Positions 34,830 through 44,099 of a stretch of DNA of 64,000 bases are shown here, in pieces (the first letter of the stretch is position 1; each line of letters starts with the position of its first letter). Source of the DNA: DASUKM01 sp036278735 (GTDB taxonomy: Bacteria; Acidobacteriota; Vicinamibacteria; Vicinamibacterales; 2-12-FULL-66-21); contig DASUKM010000014.1 in the NCBI GenBank assembly GCA_036278735.1, forward strand, positions 50,488 to 114,487. Direction: 5' to 3'. Both the position numbers and the translations under genes were made by a program. The notes below the pieces were generated by a model. It was given only the letters and a program-made list of their open reading frames with translations, searched no databases and was not told the origin of the DNA.

Positions 34830-36080
34830 TCAGCGCGTCCGCATCAGCTCGCGATACAGCGCCACCGTCGCGTCGCCGGCGGCCGTCCACGAAAACTCGT
34901 GCTCGACGATCGTGCGGCCGGCGCGGCCAAAGCGGACGAGGCGATTCGGGTCGGCCAGCGCGCCGCTGATCGCCGCGGCCAGCGCGCCGGGATCGCCGGG
35001 CGGCACCAGCCAGCCGTTGACGTGGGGGCGCACCTTGTCCGGCAGCCCGCCCGCCGTCGTCGCCACCACGGCGCGGCGGTGCGCCATCGCCTCGAGCGTG
35101 ACGAGCGAGCTGCCCTCGTACAGCGTCGGGTGCACGAACAGCGTCGCCAGGTCGTACCAGGCATGGACGTCGGCGTCGGGAAGCCGGCCGGCGAACTGCA
35201 CGCGGTCGACGAGCGACAGCCTGGTGGTGAGCGCCTCGAGCCGCGGCCGGAAGGGCCCGTCGCCGATCAGCACCCAGCGCCAGCGCCGTCCTTCGAGCGT
35301 GCCGTGATCGCGCGCGGCGGCCAGCGCCGCCAGGAGCACGTGGAACCCTTTGTTGCGCTCGAGCCGTCCGACGCTCAGCAGCACGATCTCGTCGTCGCCG
35401 AGATCCGCCCGCGCCCGCACGCGCGCCCGGTCGAGCGCGGCGCTGTCGTGGCGCGCGTCGATCGCCGCCAGGTCGAGCGCGTTGGGAATCACGTGCACGC
35501 GCGCCGCGGGGACGCCCAGATGCTGCAGGACCGCCGGCTGCAGCGACAGGTCGGTCGCGATCACGGCATCGGCGGCGCGGGCGCATGCCCGCACCGCGCG
35601 GCGCAGCGGCAGATACGCGGCCCGCTTCAGCCGGGCGCGCGACGGATCGGTCGCGCCGAACTCCTCGAGCCCCTGCGGATTGAAGACGAGCGGCGCCGCG
35701 GCCGAACGCCGTGCCCGCGCGTAGCCGAGCACGCTCGCGCCCAGGCCATGGACGAGGTCGATTTCCCCGCGCCGGACGAGTTCGAGCGCCCGCCGGCCCG
35801 CGCGCGCGCCGAACAGCGGATAGGCGGTGCTGCGATCCAGCACCGTCGTGCCGCGCCGCCCCGCGAGCGGAAACGTCCGGTACGGCACGAACTCGAAGCG
35901 GACCGCCGGGTCGATCGCGCCGGCCGGCTGGCCGGCCCGTGGCGGCTGCGTGATGAGCGTGACCGCGACGTCGCGCGCCGCCAGCGCCCGCACGAGATCG
36001 TACACGTGGCGCTCGAGGCCACCCACGCCGTGGAAGGGAAAGACCGACCGCGCGACGACGGCGACGCGCATCTCAGCCAC
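34830..36080 (-). CDS. Glycosyltransferase family 4 enzyme
   Basis: The protein has 416 residues with a GT-B fold. The N-terminal domain begins MRVAVVARSVFPFHGVGGLERHVYDL-like with the acceptor-side glycine loop. The C-terminal domain has LLSVGRLERNKGFHVLLAAL, WVLIGDGPFRPRLEAL, and the donor-binding LFVHPTLYEGSSLVTLEAMAHRRAVVATTAGGLPD with the E-x7-E pair. It is the last gene of a five-gene operon on this strand, and its start overlaps the preceding GT4 gene by eight bases. Donor and acceptor sugars cannot be read from sequence. Confidence 0.88.
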   Translation of the reverse strand: MAEMRVAVVARSVFPFHGVGGLERHVYDLVRALAARDVAVTLITQPPRAGQPAGAIDPAVRFEFVPYRTFPLAGRRGTTVLDRSTAYPLFGARAGRRALELVRRGEIDLVHGLGASVLGYARARRSAAAPLVFNPQGLEEFGATDPSRARLKRAAYLPLRRAVRACARAADAVIATDLSLQPAVLQHLGVPAARVHVIPNALDLAAIDARHDSAALDRARVRARADLGDDEIVLLSVGRLERNKGFHVLLAALAAARDHGTLEGRRWRWVLIGDGPFRPRLEALTTRLSLVDRVQFAGRLPDADVHAWYDLATLFVHPTLYEGSSLVTLEAMAHRRAVVATTAGGLPDKVRPHVNGWLVPPGDPGALAAAISGALADPNRLVRFGRAGRTIVEHEFSWTAAGDATVALYRELMRTR

Positions 36081-37344
36081 GCCGCGACACCTGCCGCGTC
36101 TTCACGAGTTCACGGTACACCTGTTCGACGCGCGCCACGACGGACGCCGCCTCGAACAGCGTGTCGACGCGCCGCGCCGCGGCGGCGCCGAGCCGCTGCC
36201 GCAGATCCGGATCGCTCTGCAGGCGCGCGACGTCCGCGGCCAGCGCTTCGGGCGACCCCGAGAGCAGGCCGGTGACGCCGGGCTCGATGATGTCGCGCGT
36301 GCCGCCGGTCTCCATCGCGGCAATCGGCACCCCCAGCGCGCTCCCCTCGATGAGCACGCGGCTGAGGGACTCCGGCCCCCGTGACGGAAAAATCAGGAGG
36401 GCGGCATGCGCCAGCCACGTCGCGGCCGCGCCCTCGTCGACCCAGCCCAGGAAGCGCACATCGCGTCCCGACGCCGCCGCCTCGCGCTGCAGGCGCGCGC
36501 GGCCGGGACCGTCGCCGGCGACGACCAGCGGCCAGTCGAGCCCCGCGCGCGACACCACGTCGATCAGCGCATCGGTCCCCTTGTTGGGCGCGAGCTTGCC
36601 GAGGTAGAGCGCGTACGGCACGTCGAGCGGCGGGACGGCCGACACGCGAGCGCGCAAGGCCGCGACGTCGACGGCGTTGGGAATGACGTCGATCCGCGTC
36701 GACGCCAGTTCGGGCGTGCGCTGCCGCAGGTCCGCGGCGAGGCGCGTGCTCACGGCGATCACGGCATCGGCCTCCGCCAGCGACGTGCGTTTGCGCGCGA
36801 GGTTCGCACGCATGTAAGGAATGAGCGGCAGGGCCAGCGGCCACGCGCCCCCGGCGCGCGGCCGGACACACTGCGTCATGTGGCCGGTGGTGCAGGCGGG
36901 GCACAGCGTCAGCCCCGACCGCGTGTGCAGCAGATCGGACCAGTAGCAGACCGGCCAGTAGTCGCGCACCGTGACGACGGCGGGGACGCCGGCCGCGTGC
37001 GCGGCGTCGATCGAGGGGGCGGCGGTCATCACGTGCTGCGCGTGCACGAGGTCGAACCGATCCTGGCGAAGCATGCGGGCGAGCAGCGCCGCCAGCGTCG
37101 CGCGCAGGCGCTCGCTCTTGAAGTAGTTGCGGACGTACGGCAGGTCGGGCGCGAACACGCCCATCTCGGTGACGGACACTCCGTCGTAGTCGGTCGTCCG
37201 CACACCGGCGGGCTGGCCGGGACGCGGGCGCACGACCGAGACGTCGTGCCCGCGCGCGCGCAAGCCGCGCACCAGCTCGTACGTGCTCCACCCGCTGCCG
37301 CCGCAGAGGGGCGGAAAGGCATCGGTCGCGATCAGGACCTTCAT
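36073..37344 (-). CDS. Glycosyltransferase family 4 enzyme
   Basis: The protein has 423 residues from ATG 37344 (MKVLIATDAFPP), which overlaps the upstream stop by ATGA. The N-terminal domain contains CGGSGWSTYELVRGLRARGHDV and a cysteine-containing stretch (YWPVCYWSDLLHTRSGLTLCPACTT-like, about 130-155), common in a subgroup that may bind zinc. The C-terminal domain has ALYLGKLAPNKGTDALIDVV, VVAGDGPGRARLQREA and FPSRGPESLSRVLIEGSALGVPIAAMETGGTRDII. It works in the cytoplasm on nucleotide-sugar donors. Confidence 0.87.
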   Translation of the reverse strand: MKVLIATDAFPPLCGGSGWSTYELVRGLRARGHDVSVVRPRPGQPAGVRTTDYDGVSVTEMGVFAPDLPYVRNYFKSERLRATLAALLARMLRQDRFDLVHAQHVMTAAPSIDAAHAAGVPAVVTVRDYWPVCYWSDLLHTRSGLTLCPACTTGHMTQCVRPRAGGAWPLALPLIPYMRANLARKRTSLAEADAVIAVSTRLAADLRQRTPELASTRIDVIPNAVDVAALRARVSAVPPLDVPYALYLGKLAPNKGTDALIDVVSRAGLDWPLVVAGDGPGRARLQREAAASGRDVRFLGWVDEGAAATWLAHAALLIFPSRGPESLSRVLIEGSALGVPIAAMETGGTRDIIEPGVTGLLSGSPEALAADVARLQSDPDLRQRLGAAAARRVDTLFEAASVVARVEQVYRELVKTRQVSRRG

Positions 37345-38501
37345 GGTGTGGAGGCGACGCCCCGGGCGCGCTGAAACGCCGCGTCGAGCGCGCGGCAATG
37401 GGCCCCCCAGCTGTAATCGCGCTCGGCCCGTTCGCGCGCGGCCCCGCCGAGCGTGCGCCGCAGCGCCGGATCCACGAGGCGCGCGAGCGCCTCGGCGAGC
37501 GCCCCCGGCCTGCCGCGATCATAGAGGAGTCCTTCGCGCTCGTGCGCGACCAGACGCGGGAGGCGATCGATCGAGGGGGCGACGACCGGAAGCCCGGCGG
37601 CCATGTACTCGAACAGTTTCAGCGGCGACCAGTAGAAGCCGAGCGCGAGCGGTGCGTGCGCGCCGGGATCGAAGGGGGCCACGCCGGCGTCGGCGCCCGC
37701 CAGTGCGGCCGGCATCGCCTCGTGCGGCAGTGCGCCCGTGAAGAGGATCCCCGGCACCCCTTCGGCCGCCGCACGAACGCGGGGAAGTTCGGGCCCGTCG
37801 CCTATCAGCACGGCGCCGACCCGACGGATCCCTCGCGCGTGCAGATCCCGCACGGCATGGACCAGGTGAATGGCGCCGTGCCAGCTGCGAAAGGCCCCCG
37901 CGAACGCCGCCAGCATCTCGACCGGGGGGCGCGCATACGGGACGGCCGCACCGGCGCGCGGCCGGAACCGATCCGTGTCCGCGCCCCACTCCAGTTCGAG
38001 GATGCGCTCGCGCGGCGTGGCCGCCGGAAGAATGGCCGCGCTCGGCGTCACGATCAGATCCGCCCGCCGGACGATCCGCTCGCGCCACCGGCGCATCGGT
38101 TCGACGAGCAGCGCGCGGTCCAGCGTGCCTTTCCAGGAGCCCGGATAATCGATCACCGGCGCGTTGACTTCGAGCACGGCCAGCGCGCCGGCGGCCGCCG
38201 CCGCGAGGATGGCTTCGCCGCCGAAGTTGTGGTACCGCTCGACGATCACGTCGGGACGAAGGGCGCGCACGAGGCGCGCGATCGACGTCGCTCGGGCCAG
38301 CCGGAGATGCGGCGAACCGAACGGCGCCGGCACGGCAGTCCAGTGGACCGCCGATGCCCTCGGGTCGCCCGTGCCGGGCGTGACGAGCGCGTGGACCTCG
38401 TGCCCCAGGGCCGCGAGCCCTTCGGCCACCGCGGCGACATGGATCGACCCGCCCGTCGTGCCGGGCACCCTCTGATCGATGGCCGCGTACAGAATCTTCA
38501 T
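37341..38501 (-). CDS. Glycosyltransferase family 4 enzyme
   Basis: The protein has 386 residues from ATG 38501 (MKILYAAIDQRVPGTTGGS), overlapping the methyltransferase stop by ATGA. The chain has SIHVAAVAEGLAALGHEVHAL and the donor-domain stretches AVLIGDGPELPRVRAAAEG, GADAGVAPFDPG and WSPLKLFEYMAAGLPVVAPSIDRLPRLV. The E near LKLFEYMAAG is the donor-binding acid. ATGA overlaps at both ends show strict translational coupling within the operon. Confidence 0.87.
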   Translation of the reverse strand: MKILYAAIDQRVPGTTGGSIHVAAVAEGLAALGHEVHALVTPGTGDPRASAVHWTAVPAPFGSPHLRLARATSIARLVRALRPDVIVERYHNFGGEAILAAAAAGALAVLEVNAPVIDYPGSWKGTLDRALLVEPMRRWRERIVRRADLIVTPSAAILPAATPRERILELEWGADTDRFRPRAGAAVPYARPPVEMLAAFAGAFRSWHGAIHLVHAVRDLHARGIRRVGAVLIGDGPELPRVRAAAEGVPGILFTGALPHEAMPAALAGADAGVAPFDPGAHAPLALGFYWSPLKLFEYMAAGLPVVAPSIDRLPRLVAHEREGLLYDRGRPGALAEALARLVDPALRRTLGGAARERAERDYSWGAHCRALDAAFQRARGVASTP

Positions 38502-39562
38502 CGCGGATCCGCGGCCTCCTTGCGTTCGAGCAGCGCGAAGAACGGCCCCGACTCGATTCGGCCGAACAGCAGGAGGTCCAGCTTCATCGCGAGCGTGAGC
38601 GCGCGCAGGACCGCGTAGGTGGCCGGGCTGCGTGCGATCTGCGCCTTGGCCGCGGTGCGCGCGGCCTTCACCGCCTGCGCGTCGGCGGCGGCGGCATCGG
38701 TCGAGGCGGGCAGCCGCCGGGCCGCGCGCCTGGCCATCTGCCGCTCCGCCATCCGCATCAGGATGTTCTCGACGACGCCGCCGACGATCGGCGTGTAGTA
38801 CCGGATCCGCGCGACGGTAAACCCGCAGGCGCGCGCGACGCCGTGGAGTTCCGGCAAATCCGCCAGGGGGTTGAGGTGATCCGATTTGCGCAGGTGCTCC
38901 TGCCGGAGATCGATCAGCCCGGCGCGCTCCAGCCGCCGCGCGAGCGCGTTGATCCAGCGGAGCCCCACCGCGATGCGCGCGTTCTTGCGCACGTGGCTGT
39001 ACACGAACAACTGTCCGCCGGGCGCGAGCACGCGCGCCGCCTCCGAGAGCATGCCCCGCAGGGCGTCCGGCGAGAGATGCTCGAGCACGTCGAGCGAGAA
39101 CGCCTTCGTGAACGTGGCATCGGGGAACGGCAGTTGCCGCAGATCGCCGATCAGCACGTCCACCTCGCGCCGGGCGTCCTGCGCAAAAAACGGCGCGAGA
39201 TCGACCCCCACCGCGGCGGCCCCCCAGTCTCGATTCCACAACAGCGCGCGCCCGCTCCCGCATCCGAGATCGAGCACCACGTCGTCTCGCCCTGGCGCGA
39301 GAAACCGCCGCAGCATGTCGTTCCGGATTTTCGCGCCCAGCAGCGGCGGCGACACCGTTTCGTGCCGCGCATCCACGTGCAGCGCCTCGTCCAGATACTT
39401 GGTCTGTTCGTCGAACGCCTGGCGCGGCCGGAGATCGAGGTAGTCGGCCGGCGATCGGTACTCGCGCCCGCACGTCCCGCAGACCAGGCACGAGGGGCTG
39501 CCGCTCAACGCTCCCCGGCAGTCGGCGCAGCGCACGATCGAGAGCAGGCGCGTCGAGATCAT
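38498..39562 (-). CDS. Class I SAM-dependent methyltransferase with N-terminal zinc-ribbon-like domain
   Basis: The protein has 354 residues. The N-terminus has two CxxC pairs (CADCRG, CGTCGREY) and the phrase SPADYLDLRPRQ, as in Trm112-like zinc modules often seen on glycan-cluster methyltransferases. The methyltransferase core has VVLDLGCGSGRALLWNRDWG (SAM motif I) and GDLRQLPFPDATFTKAFSLDVLEHL. A C-terminal helical region (about 255-354) is Ala/Arg-rich. It probably methylates a glycan or lipid intermediate made by the flanking GT4 enzymes. It is ATGA-coupled on both sides. Confidence 0.83.
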   Translation of the reverse strand: MISTRLLSIVRCADCRGALSGSPSCLVCGTCGREYRSPADYLDLRPRQAFDEQTKYLDEALHVDARHETVSPPLLGAKIRNDMLRRFLAPGRDDVVLDLGCGSGRALLWNRDWGAAAVGVDLAPFFAQDARREVDVLIGDLRQLPFPDATFTKAFSLDVLEHLSPDALRGMLSEAARVLAPGGQLFVYSHVRKNARIAVGLRWINALARRLERAGLIDLRQEHLRKSDHLNPLADLPELHGVARACGFTVARIRYYTPIVGGVVENILMRMAERQMARRAARRLPASTDAAAADAQAVKAARTAAKAQIARSPATYAVLRALTLAMKLDLLLFGRIESGPFFALLERKEAADPR

Positions 39563-40743
39563 GCGGTGGGCACGAGCTGCCGCAGCAGGTCCTCGAGCCG
39601 TTGAGCACGCGCGGCCCAGCTGTACTGCGACACGTCGCTCAGCGCGCGAGCCGCCAGCCGTTCGGCCAGCGTGCGGTCGTCGGCGAGCCGCCGGACGCCC
39701 GCCGCGATCGCGCGCGCATCGCCGGGCGGCACGAGCACCGCGTTGACGTCCGGCTGCAGGACTTCCCGGATGGAGGGCAGATCCGCGGCGACGATCGGCC
39801 GCCCGGCCGCCATGTATTCGAAGAGCTTCAAGGGCGATGTGAATCCGGTGGAAATCGCCGAGGCCGGGTTCGGCAGCACCAGCACGTCGGCCGCGCGCAA
39901 CCGCGCGGCCACCTCCGGCGGCGGCACCGCGCCCGTGAACGCTACGCGATCCGCGACGCCGCGCTCGGCGGCATGCTGGCGCAGGCGCGCGAGGTCCGGC
40001 TCCGCGTCGAGCCCGCCGACGATCACCGCGCGCACTCCCGGGAGTTCGGCGACCGCCTCGACGACGAGGTCGGGCCCCTTCCAGGGATACAGGTGCCCCG
40101 CGTACGCGATCGTCAGCGGACCGGACCTCTCCGGCACGGACGGCGGCGCCGCATCGAGCCGAACGCCGTCGGGCACGATCGCCAACCGGCCGCGCGGCCC
40201 GAAGCGCCGCGTCAGTTCGCCGGCGAGACCACTCGTTATCGTGACATAGCCGTCAGCCGCGTGCCACACCCGGGCGTCGCGCCGATCGAGCCGCCGCAGC
40301 TTGGCGTCGCTCGGAGGCGACGCGGTCGACACGAGCGTCGGGAGCGCACGGCTGACGAGGCTCGCGACGCCGTGCGCCTCGAACACGATGGGCGGCCGGA
40401 ACGCCGCGGGCACGCGTAGCAGCGCCGAGGCGACGCCGAGGTCCCGCGTGAAGACGACGTCCTGTCGCGCGCGTCCGAGCGCGCGTCCGGCCGCGAACGT
40501 CAGGTAGCCGACGCGGCGCATCGTGGCGGAGCCGGACACGGGCGCCCGCTCGACCGACAGATCGCGCGACGCCGGCAGGCCGTAGAACGCGAACGGATCG
40601 CGCGCCGGCGACGCCGTGTCGGGCCGCACGATCATCGTCACGCGATGCCCGCGCGCCGCCAGCGCGTAGCAGGTCTGCATCGACTGGATGCCGTTGGCGC
40701 GCTCCAGCGGAAACCGGATGTCGGCCAGGTAGAGGATGCGCAT
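39559..40743 (-). CDS. Glycosyltransferase family 4 enzyme (first gene of the operon)
   Basis: The protein has 394 residues, starting MRILYLADIRFPLERANGIQ. The donor domain has LTIAYAGHLYPWKGPDLVVEAV, AVIVGGLDAEPDLARLRQHA and FTGAVPPPEVAARLRAADVLVLPN, then TSPLKLFEYMAAGRPIVAADLPSIREVL. It lies 98 bases after the membrane protein gene at 40842, the only gap in the cluster large enough for an operon promoter on this strand. Confidence 0.87.
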   Translation of the reverse strand: MRILYLADIRFPLERANGIQSMQTCYALAARGHRVTMIVRPDTASPARDPFAFYGLPASRDLSVERAPVSGSATMRRVGYLTFAAGRALGRARQDVVFTRDLGVASALLRVPAAFRPPIVFEAHGVASLVSRALPTLVSTASPPSDAKLRRLDRRDARVWHAADGYVTITSGLAGELTRRFGPRGRLAIVPDGVRLDAAPPSVPERSGPLTIAYAGHLYPWKGPDLVVEAVAELPGVRAVIVGGLDAEPDLARLRQHAAERGVADRVAFTGAVPPPEVAARLRAADVLVLPNPASAISTGFTSPLKLFEYMAAGRPIVAADLPSIREVLQPDVNAVLVPPGDARAIAAGVRRLADDRTLAERLAARALSDVSQYSWAARAQRLEDLLRQLVPTA

Positions 40744-40841
40744 GTGCAGGAGCCGGACCCGCTGATCCTATCGCGGCCCGCCGAGAAGCCCGACAACGCC
40801 CATGCAGGTGGCCGCCCGCCGGGGATCGCCGGCACGCTCGT

Positions 40842-42341
40842 TCAATGATCCGCTGCGGCGCTGCCGGATCCCGTCTGGTAGAAGGAGGATCGTTCGAACA
40901 GGTAGCGGTACGCCAGACCTGGCGCCGACCGGGGGAGCACGACGAACGCCTCGTACGCGTTGTCTCGCAAGTCGAGATGCTGCCGATTCATCAGGTTCGC
41001 GCCGAATTCCGCCGTGAGCGCGAGATTCCACCAGACGAACACGACGATGAGCGCATGCAGCGCCACGCGCCAGGCCCGGTGGCTGCGCTGTCGAGTCCAC
41101 CCTCGAACGGCGGAGAGGGTCAGGACGAGGATCGCCGTCAAGCACACGAACCGGCGCTGGCCGAAGGCACCGGCCACCGTCCAGGACTCGACCGAACCCG
41201 CCACGTAGACTTCGGCCAGAGTGGACAGCAGCAGGCAGAACACGACCCATCGCCGATCCGGCATCGGGTGCGGCGGTTCGCGATCGAACGGCATGAACAG
41301 CACCGCAAAACCCAACAGCGCCACGACGGCCAGCGGCGTCCACAGGAAGAAGCCATGGAGGGGGGAGATCAGCACCTGCAGGAAATGGGGGGACGTCCAC
41401 GTCATCTTCCTGCTGACCAGCTTCGATGGACCAAAGTGCCCGTAGAGGATCTCGTACGCGATGATCTGCGGAGAATATACGAGCAGACAGGTCAACGCGC
41501 CCAGCGCGACACTCGTCGCCACTTCCCTCCGACGGGCAGGCAGCCGGAGCGCCCGCAGGCCGACGCGAACGATGTCGATCGCGGGGCCAAGGAGCACGAA
41601 CGCATCCTGCTCGCGGACCATCGGGACGAGCGCGGCAGAGGCGGCCAGGAGGATCAAACCGCGACGGGACAGGCGATCTCGGACCCGGAGCCACGTATAG
41701 AGGACGAGGGCGACGGCAAAGGCGGACACGGCATGCGCCATCGCGGGCGCCACGTACATATAAAAGAGGAGCGGCGTGCCGATCCAGATCGCCGCGGCTG
41801 AGGCTGGATCGGCCGGCCCAAAGCGTCTGGTGATCTGGATCGACAGGAGCAGGGCGCACAGCCCGTAGAACGCGGAGGCGTAACAGACGGCCGCGATGTA
41901 CGGCGACGAGTAGCCTTCTGCGCCGCGCGCCTCCTGTCCGTGCATCACCTTCACATAGACATCCGCGGCACCATAGAACGGAGCCCACAAGAGGGCGGGC
42001 CCGACCGTCCCGAAGTTGATGCGATGTCCGGTCGGGGTCACCGGTTCGAGGTAGGTCTGACGAAAGCCTTCGACATGCGCCACGCCGGCGTCGTAAAACG
42101 CGCGGTACTCGTTGTCGAACGAGAGATCGTGGTCGAACCAGACCGACCGCAGGAATGCGAAGTACTGGATTTCATCAGACGCGTAAATGCGCGTCGTGAC
42201 GGCGGGGAGGGCCAGCAGGAACGCGAGGACGAGCAACGCCGCGCCGCGCGCCGAGCGCGGCACGAAGGCCGGCGTCAACGCTCGAACGACGCCTCGCGGC
42301 GGTACGGGCCTGCGCGTGGAAACATCCGGGGCCATGGCCAT
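40842..42341 (-). CDS. Multi-pass membrane protein, probable glycosyltransferase (GT-C-like)
   Basis: The protein has 499 residues and about ten membrane helices. After the first helix comes RIYASDEIQYFAFLRSVWFDHDLSFDNEYR, with the acidic pair expected in GT-C enzymes of the PMT/ArnT type, then TPTGHRINFGTVGPALLWAPFY. No closer family was recognised. It shares the glycan cluster, and is divergent from the methyltransferase at 42413 across a 71-base gap that should contain both promoters. Confidence 0.7.
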   Translation of the reverse strand: MAMAPDVSTRRPVPPRGVVRALTPAFVPRSARGAALLVLAFLLALPAVTTRIYASDEIQYFAFLRSVWFDHDLSFDNEYRAFYDAGVAHVEGFRQTYLEPVTPTGHRINFGTVGPALLWAPFYGAADVYVKVMHGQEARGAEGYSSPYIAAVCYASAFYGLCALLLSIQITRRFGPADPASAAAIWIGTPLLFYMYVAPAMAHAVSAFAVALVLYTWLRVRDRLSRRGLILLAASAALVPMVREQDAFVLLGPAIDIVRVGLRALRLPARRREVATSVALGALTCLLVYSPQIIAYEILYGHFGPSKLVSRKMTWTSPHFLQVLISPLHGFFLWTPLAVVALLGFAVLFMPFDREPPHPMPDRRWVVFCLLLSTLAEVYVAGSVESWTVAGAFGQRRFVCLTAILVLTLSAVRGWTRQRSHRAWRVALHALIVVFVWWNLALTAEFGANLMNRQHLDLRDNAYEAFVVLPRSAPGLAYRYLFERSSFYQTGSGSAAADH

Positions 42342-42412
42342 CGAGCGCAGGCCAAAGGAACGGGTTTGGGGTTGACCGGCGAACGGCGCGGATTGTAGTC
42401 TGAACGCCTGTC

Positions 42413-43105
42413 ATGAGCAAGCCTGTTCCCGCGGCTCAGGCGTCGCCGGACTTCGACGTCACGACCGCGCGCCGCTACTTCTCCAGTTTCGCAGACGACT
42501 ACCACCGGGCCTTCCATGGGACCGGGCGAGACCCGCTTCACGCGCTGCTCAACCGGCTCTTCCGCCGCAAGACGTTTCAGATGCGCACGCACGTGGTCGA
42601 GTCGCTGCTGCGGGCGCACGCGGTCTCGGGCAAGCAGGTCCTCGATCTGGGCTGCGGGTCGGGTGAGGTGAGTCTGCTCGCGGCCGGCATGGGCGCGAAC
42701 GTGACAGGTTTCGATATCGTGCCCGCGATGGTCGAACTCGCGCGGCGGGACGCGCAGGCTGCCGGCATGGCGGGCCGCACGCGGTTCGAGGTCCGGGACG
42801 TCTATACCGGCGAGGTGCCCCCCTCCGACGTCACGCTGATCGTCGCGGTCATCGAGTACTACAAGGAGATCTCGTCGTTTCTCCAGCGCGTCGCCGGCGG
42901 CACGCGCGAACTGCTGATTGTCGTGGACACACGCGGCCCGTGGTGGCGCCGGATGCTCCGCTACGGCCTCGCGCGGTACAAGCGGTTCCACCTGTATTAC
43001 CGCTCTCCCGACGAGGTGTCGGCCGCGATCGTCGCGGCGGGTTTCGTGGAGGAGTCCCGCACGCTCGGCCATTCGTACAGCGTGCTCGCCTTCCGGCGCG
43101 TGTGA
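42413..43105 (+). CDS. Class I SAM-dependent methyltransferase
   Basis: The protein has 230 residues. SAM motif I is KQVLDLGCGSGEVSLLAAGMG, followed by VTGFDIVPAMVELARRDA, and motif II/III near TLIVAVIEYYKEISSFLQRV. The C-terminal part has a basic helix (WWRRMLRYGLARYKRFHLYYRSP). Its stop overlaps the deacetylase start by GTGA. The substrate is probably a glycan or lipid of the cluster, which is inferred from position only. Confidence 0.85.
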   Translation: MSKPVPAAQASPDFDVTTARRYFSSFADDYHRAFHGTGRDPLHALLNRLFRRKTFQMRTHVVESLLRAHAVSGKQVLDLGCGSGEVSLLAAGMGANVTGFDIVPAMVELARRDAQAAGMAGRTRFEVRDVYTGEVPPSDVTLIVAVIEYYKEISSFLQRVAGGTRELLIVVDTRGPWWRRMLRYGLARYKRFHLYYRSPDEVSAAIVAAGFVEESRTLGHSYSVLAFRRV

Positions 43106-44064
43106 TCGTGGACGCCTACCACCTCGCGCTCTCGATCGATCTCGACGAGTGGTACCACTCCCGAAGATGGGTCGACGGCGGCCAGAAGGTGGCGGTCCCC
43201 GATATGCCGGCGCTGTTCGAGAAGCTGTACCGGCAGCCGCGCCCATCGGGCGATGTCGTCGCCCCGACGCGTGCGCTGTTGGATCTGCTCGATCGTCACC
43301 GGTGCCGCTGCACGTTCTTCACCCTTGGAGAAATGGGCGAGTGGTATCCCGATCTGATTCGGGAGATTGTCGCGCGCGGCCACGAACTGGGTTGCCACGG
43401 GATGCACCACGTCGACATGACCGTGCTCGGTCCGGATGAATTCCGGCGCCAGTTGACCCGTGCGGCGGAGACGCTGGACTCGGTCGCCGGTGTCCGTCCG
43501 CGCGGCTACCGGGCGCCCAACCTCGTGTACGCGCCGTGGGCGACGAGAATCCTCGAGGAGACGGGGTTCGAGTTCGACGCCAGCGTCTGCGTCTCGCGGC
43601 CGATCGGCGGCAAGTACAAGGGCTGGGCCGGCGCTCCGCTGCACCCGTATCACCCCGGCTACGACAACGTCGCGGTGCCTGGAGACGCCCGGCTGATGGA
43701 AGTGCCCCTTCCGTGCTTCCCCGTGCTGCGACTCTCCGCCGGGTCCGGCATCATCACGCGCATCGTCGGGTATCGTTGGACGTCGATTGCCCTGAGCAGC
43801 ACGATTCGCACCGGGCACACGTCCTACTACTTCCATCCCTGGGAAGTCGGCGTGCGTCCGCGGCCCGACGGACACTGGTTGAAGAACCGCATTTTCCTCC
43901 GGCGAACCGGACCCTGGATGCTGCGGGCGGTGGACCGGATCCTGACGACGTTCGCCGACCGGATCGTCCCCGTGGGTGAGTGCGTGCGGATCGCTCGTGC
44001 GGAGCTGTCGGCGCCCGCCTTCGCCTTGCCGACGCCGACGGATCGGGTGCCTGTCTCCAACTGA
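43102..44064 (+). CDS. Polysaccharide deacetylase family protein
   Basis: The protein has 320 residues from GTG 43102 (overlap GTGA), with GTG 43108 as alternative. The NodB domain starts LALSIDLDEWYHSRRW, where the Asp is the catalytic base position. It continues with RCTFFTLGEMGEWYPDLIREIVARGHELGCHGMHH, holding the two metal-binding His, and GVRPRGYRAPN. The C-terminal half has the DUF3473-like HTSYYFHPWEVG segment. It has no signal peptide, so it is likely cytoplasmic, acting on a sugar-lipid or nucleotide-linked glycan. It is cotranscribed with the methyltransferase. Confidence 0.88.
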   Translation: MIVDAYHLALSIDLDEWYHSRRWVDGGQKVAVPDMPALFEKLYRQPRPSGDVVAPTRALLDLLDRHRCRCTFFTLGEMGEWYPDLIREIVARGHELGCHGMHHVDMTVLGPDEFRRQLTRAAETLDSVAGVRPRGYRAPNLVYAPWATRILEETGFEFDASVCVSRPIGGKYKGWAGAPLHPYHPGYDNVAVPGDARLMEVPLPCFPVLRLSAGSGIITRIVGYRWTSIALSSTIRTGHTSYYFHPWEVGVRPRPDGHWLKNRIFLRRTGPWMLRAVDRILTTFADRIVPVGECVRIARAELSAPAFALPTPTDRVPVSN

Positions 44065-44073
44065 CGCGCAGCC

Positions 44074-44096
44074 CTTCGGGCGCCCCCCGCCCGAAG
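44074..44096. terminator. Hairpin between convergent genes
   Basis: CTTCGGGCG, loop CCCCC, CGCCCGAAG gives a perfect nine-pair stem. It lies exactly between the convergent deacetylase (ends 44064) and CPBP protease (ends 44100), so it can serve as a bidirectional terminator. It has no T-run. Confidence 0.7.
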
Positions 44097-44099
44097 CAT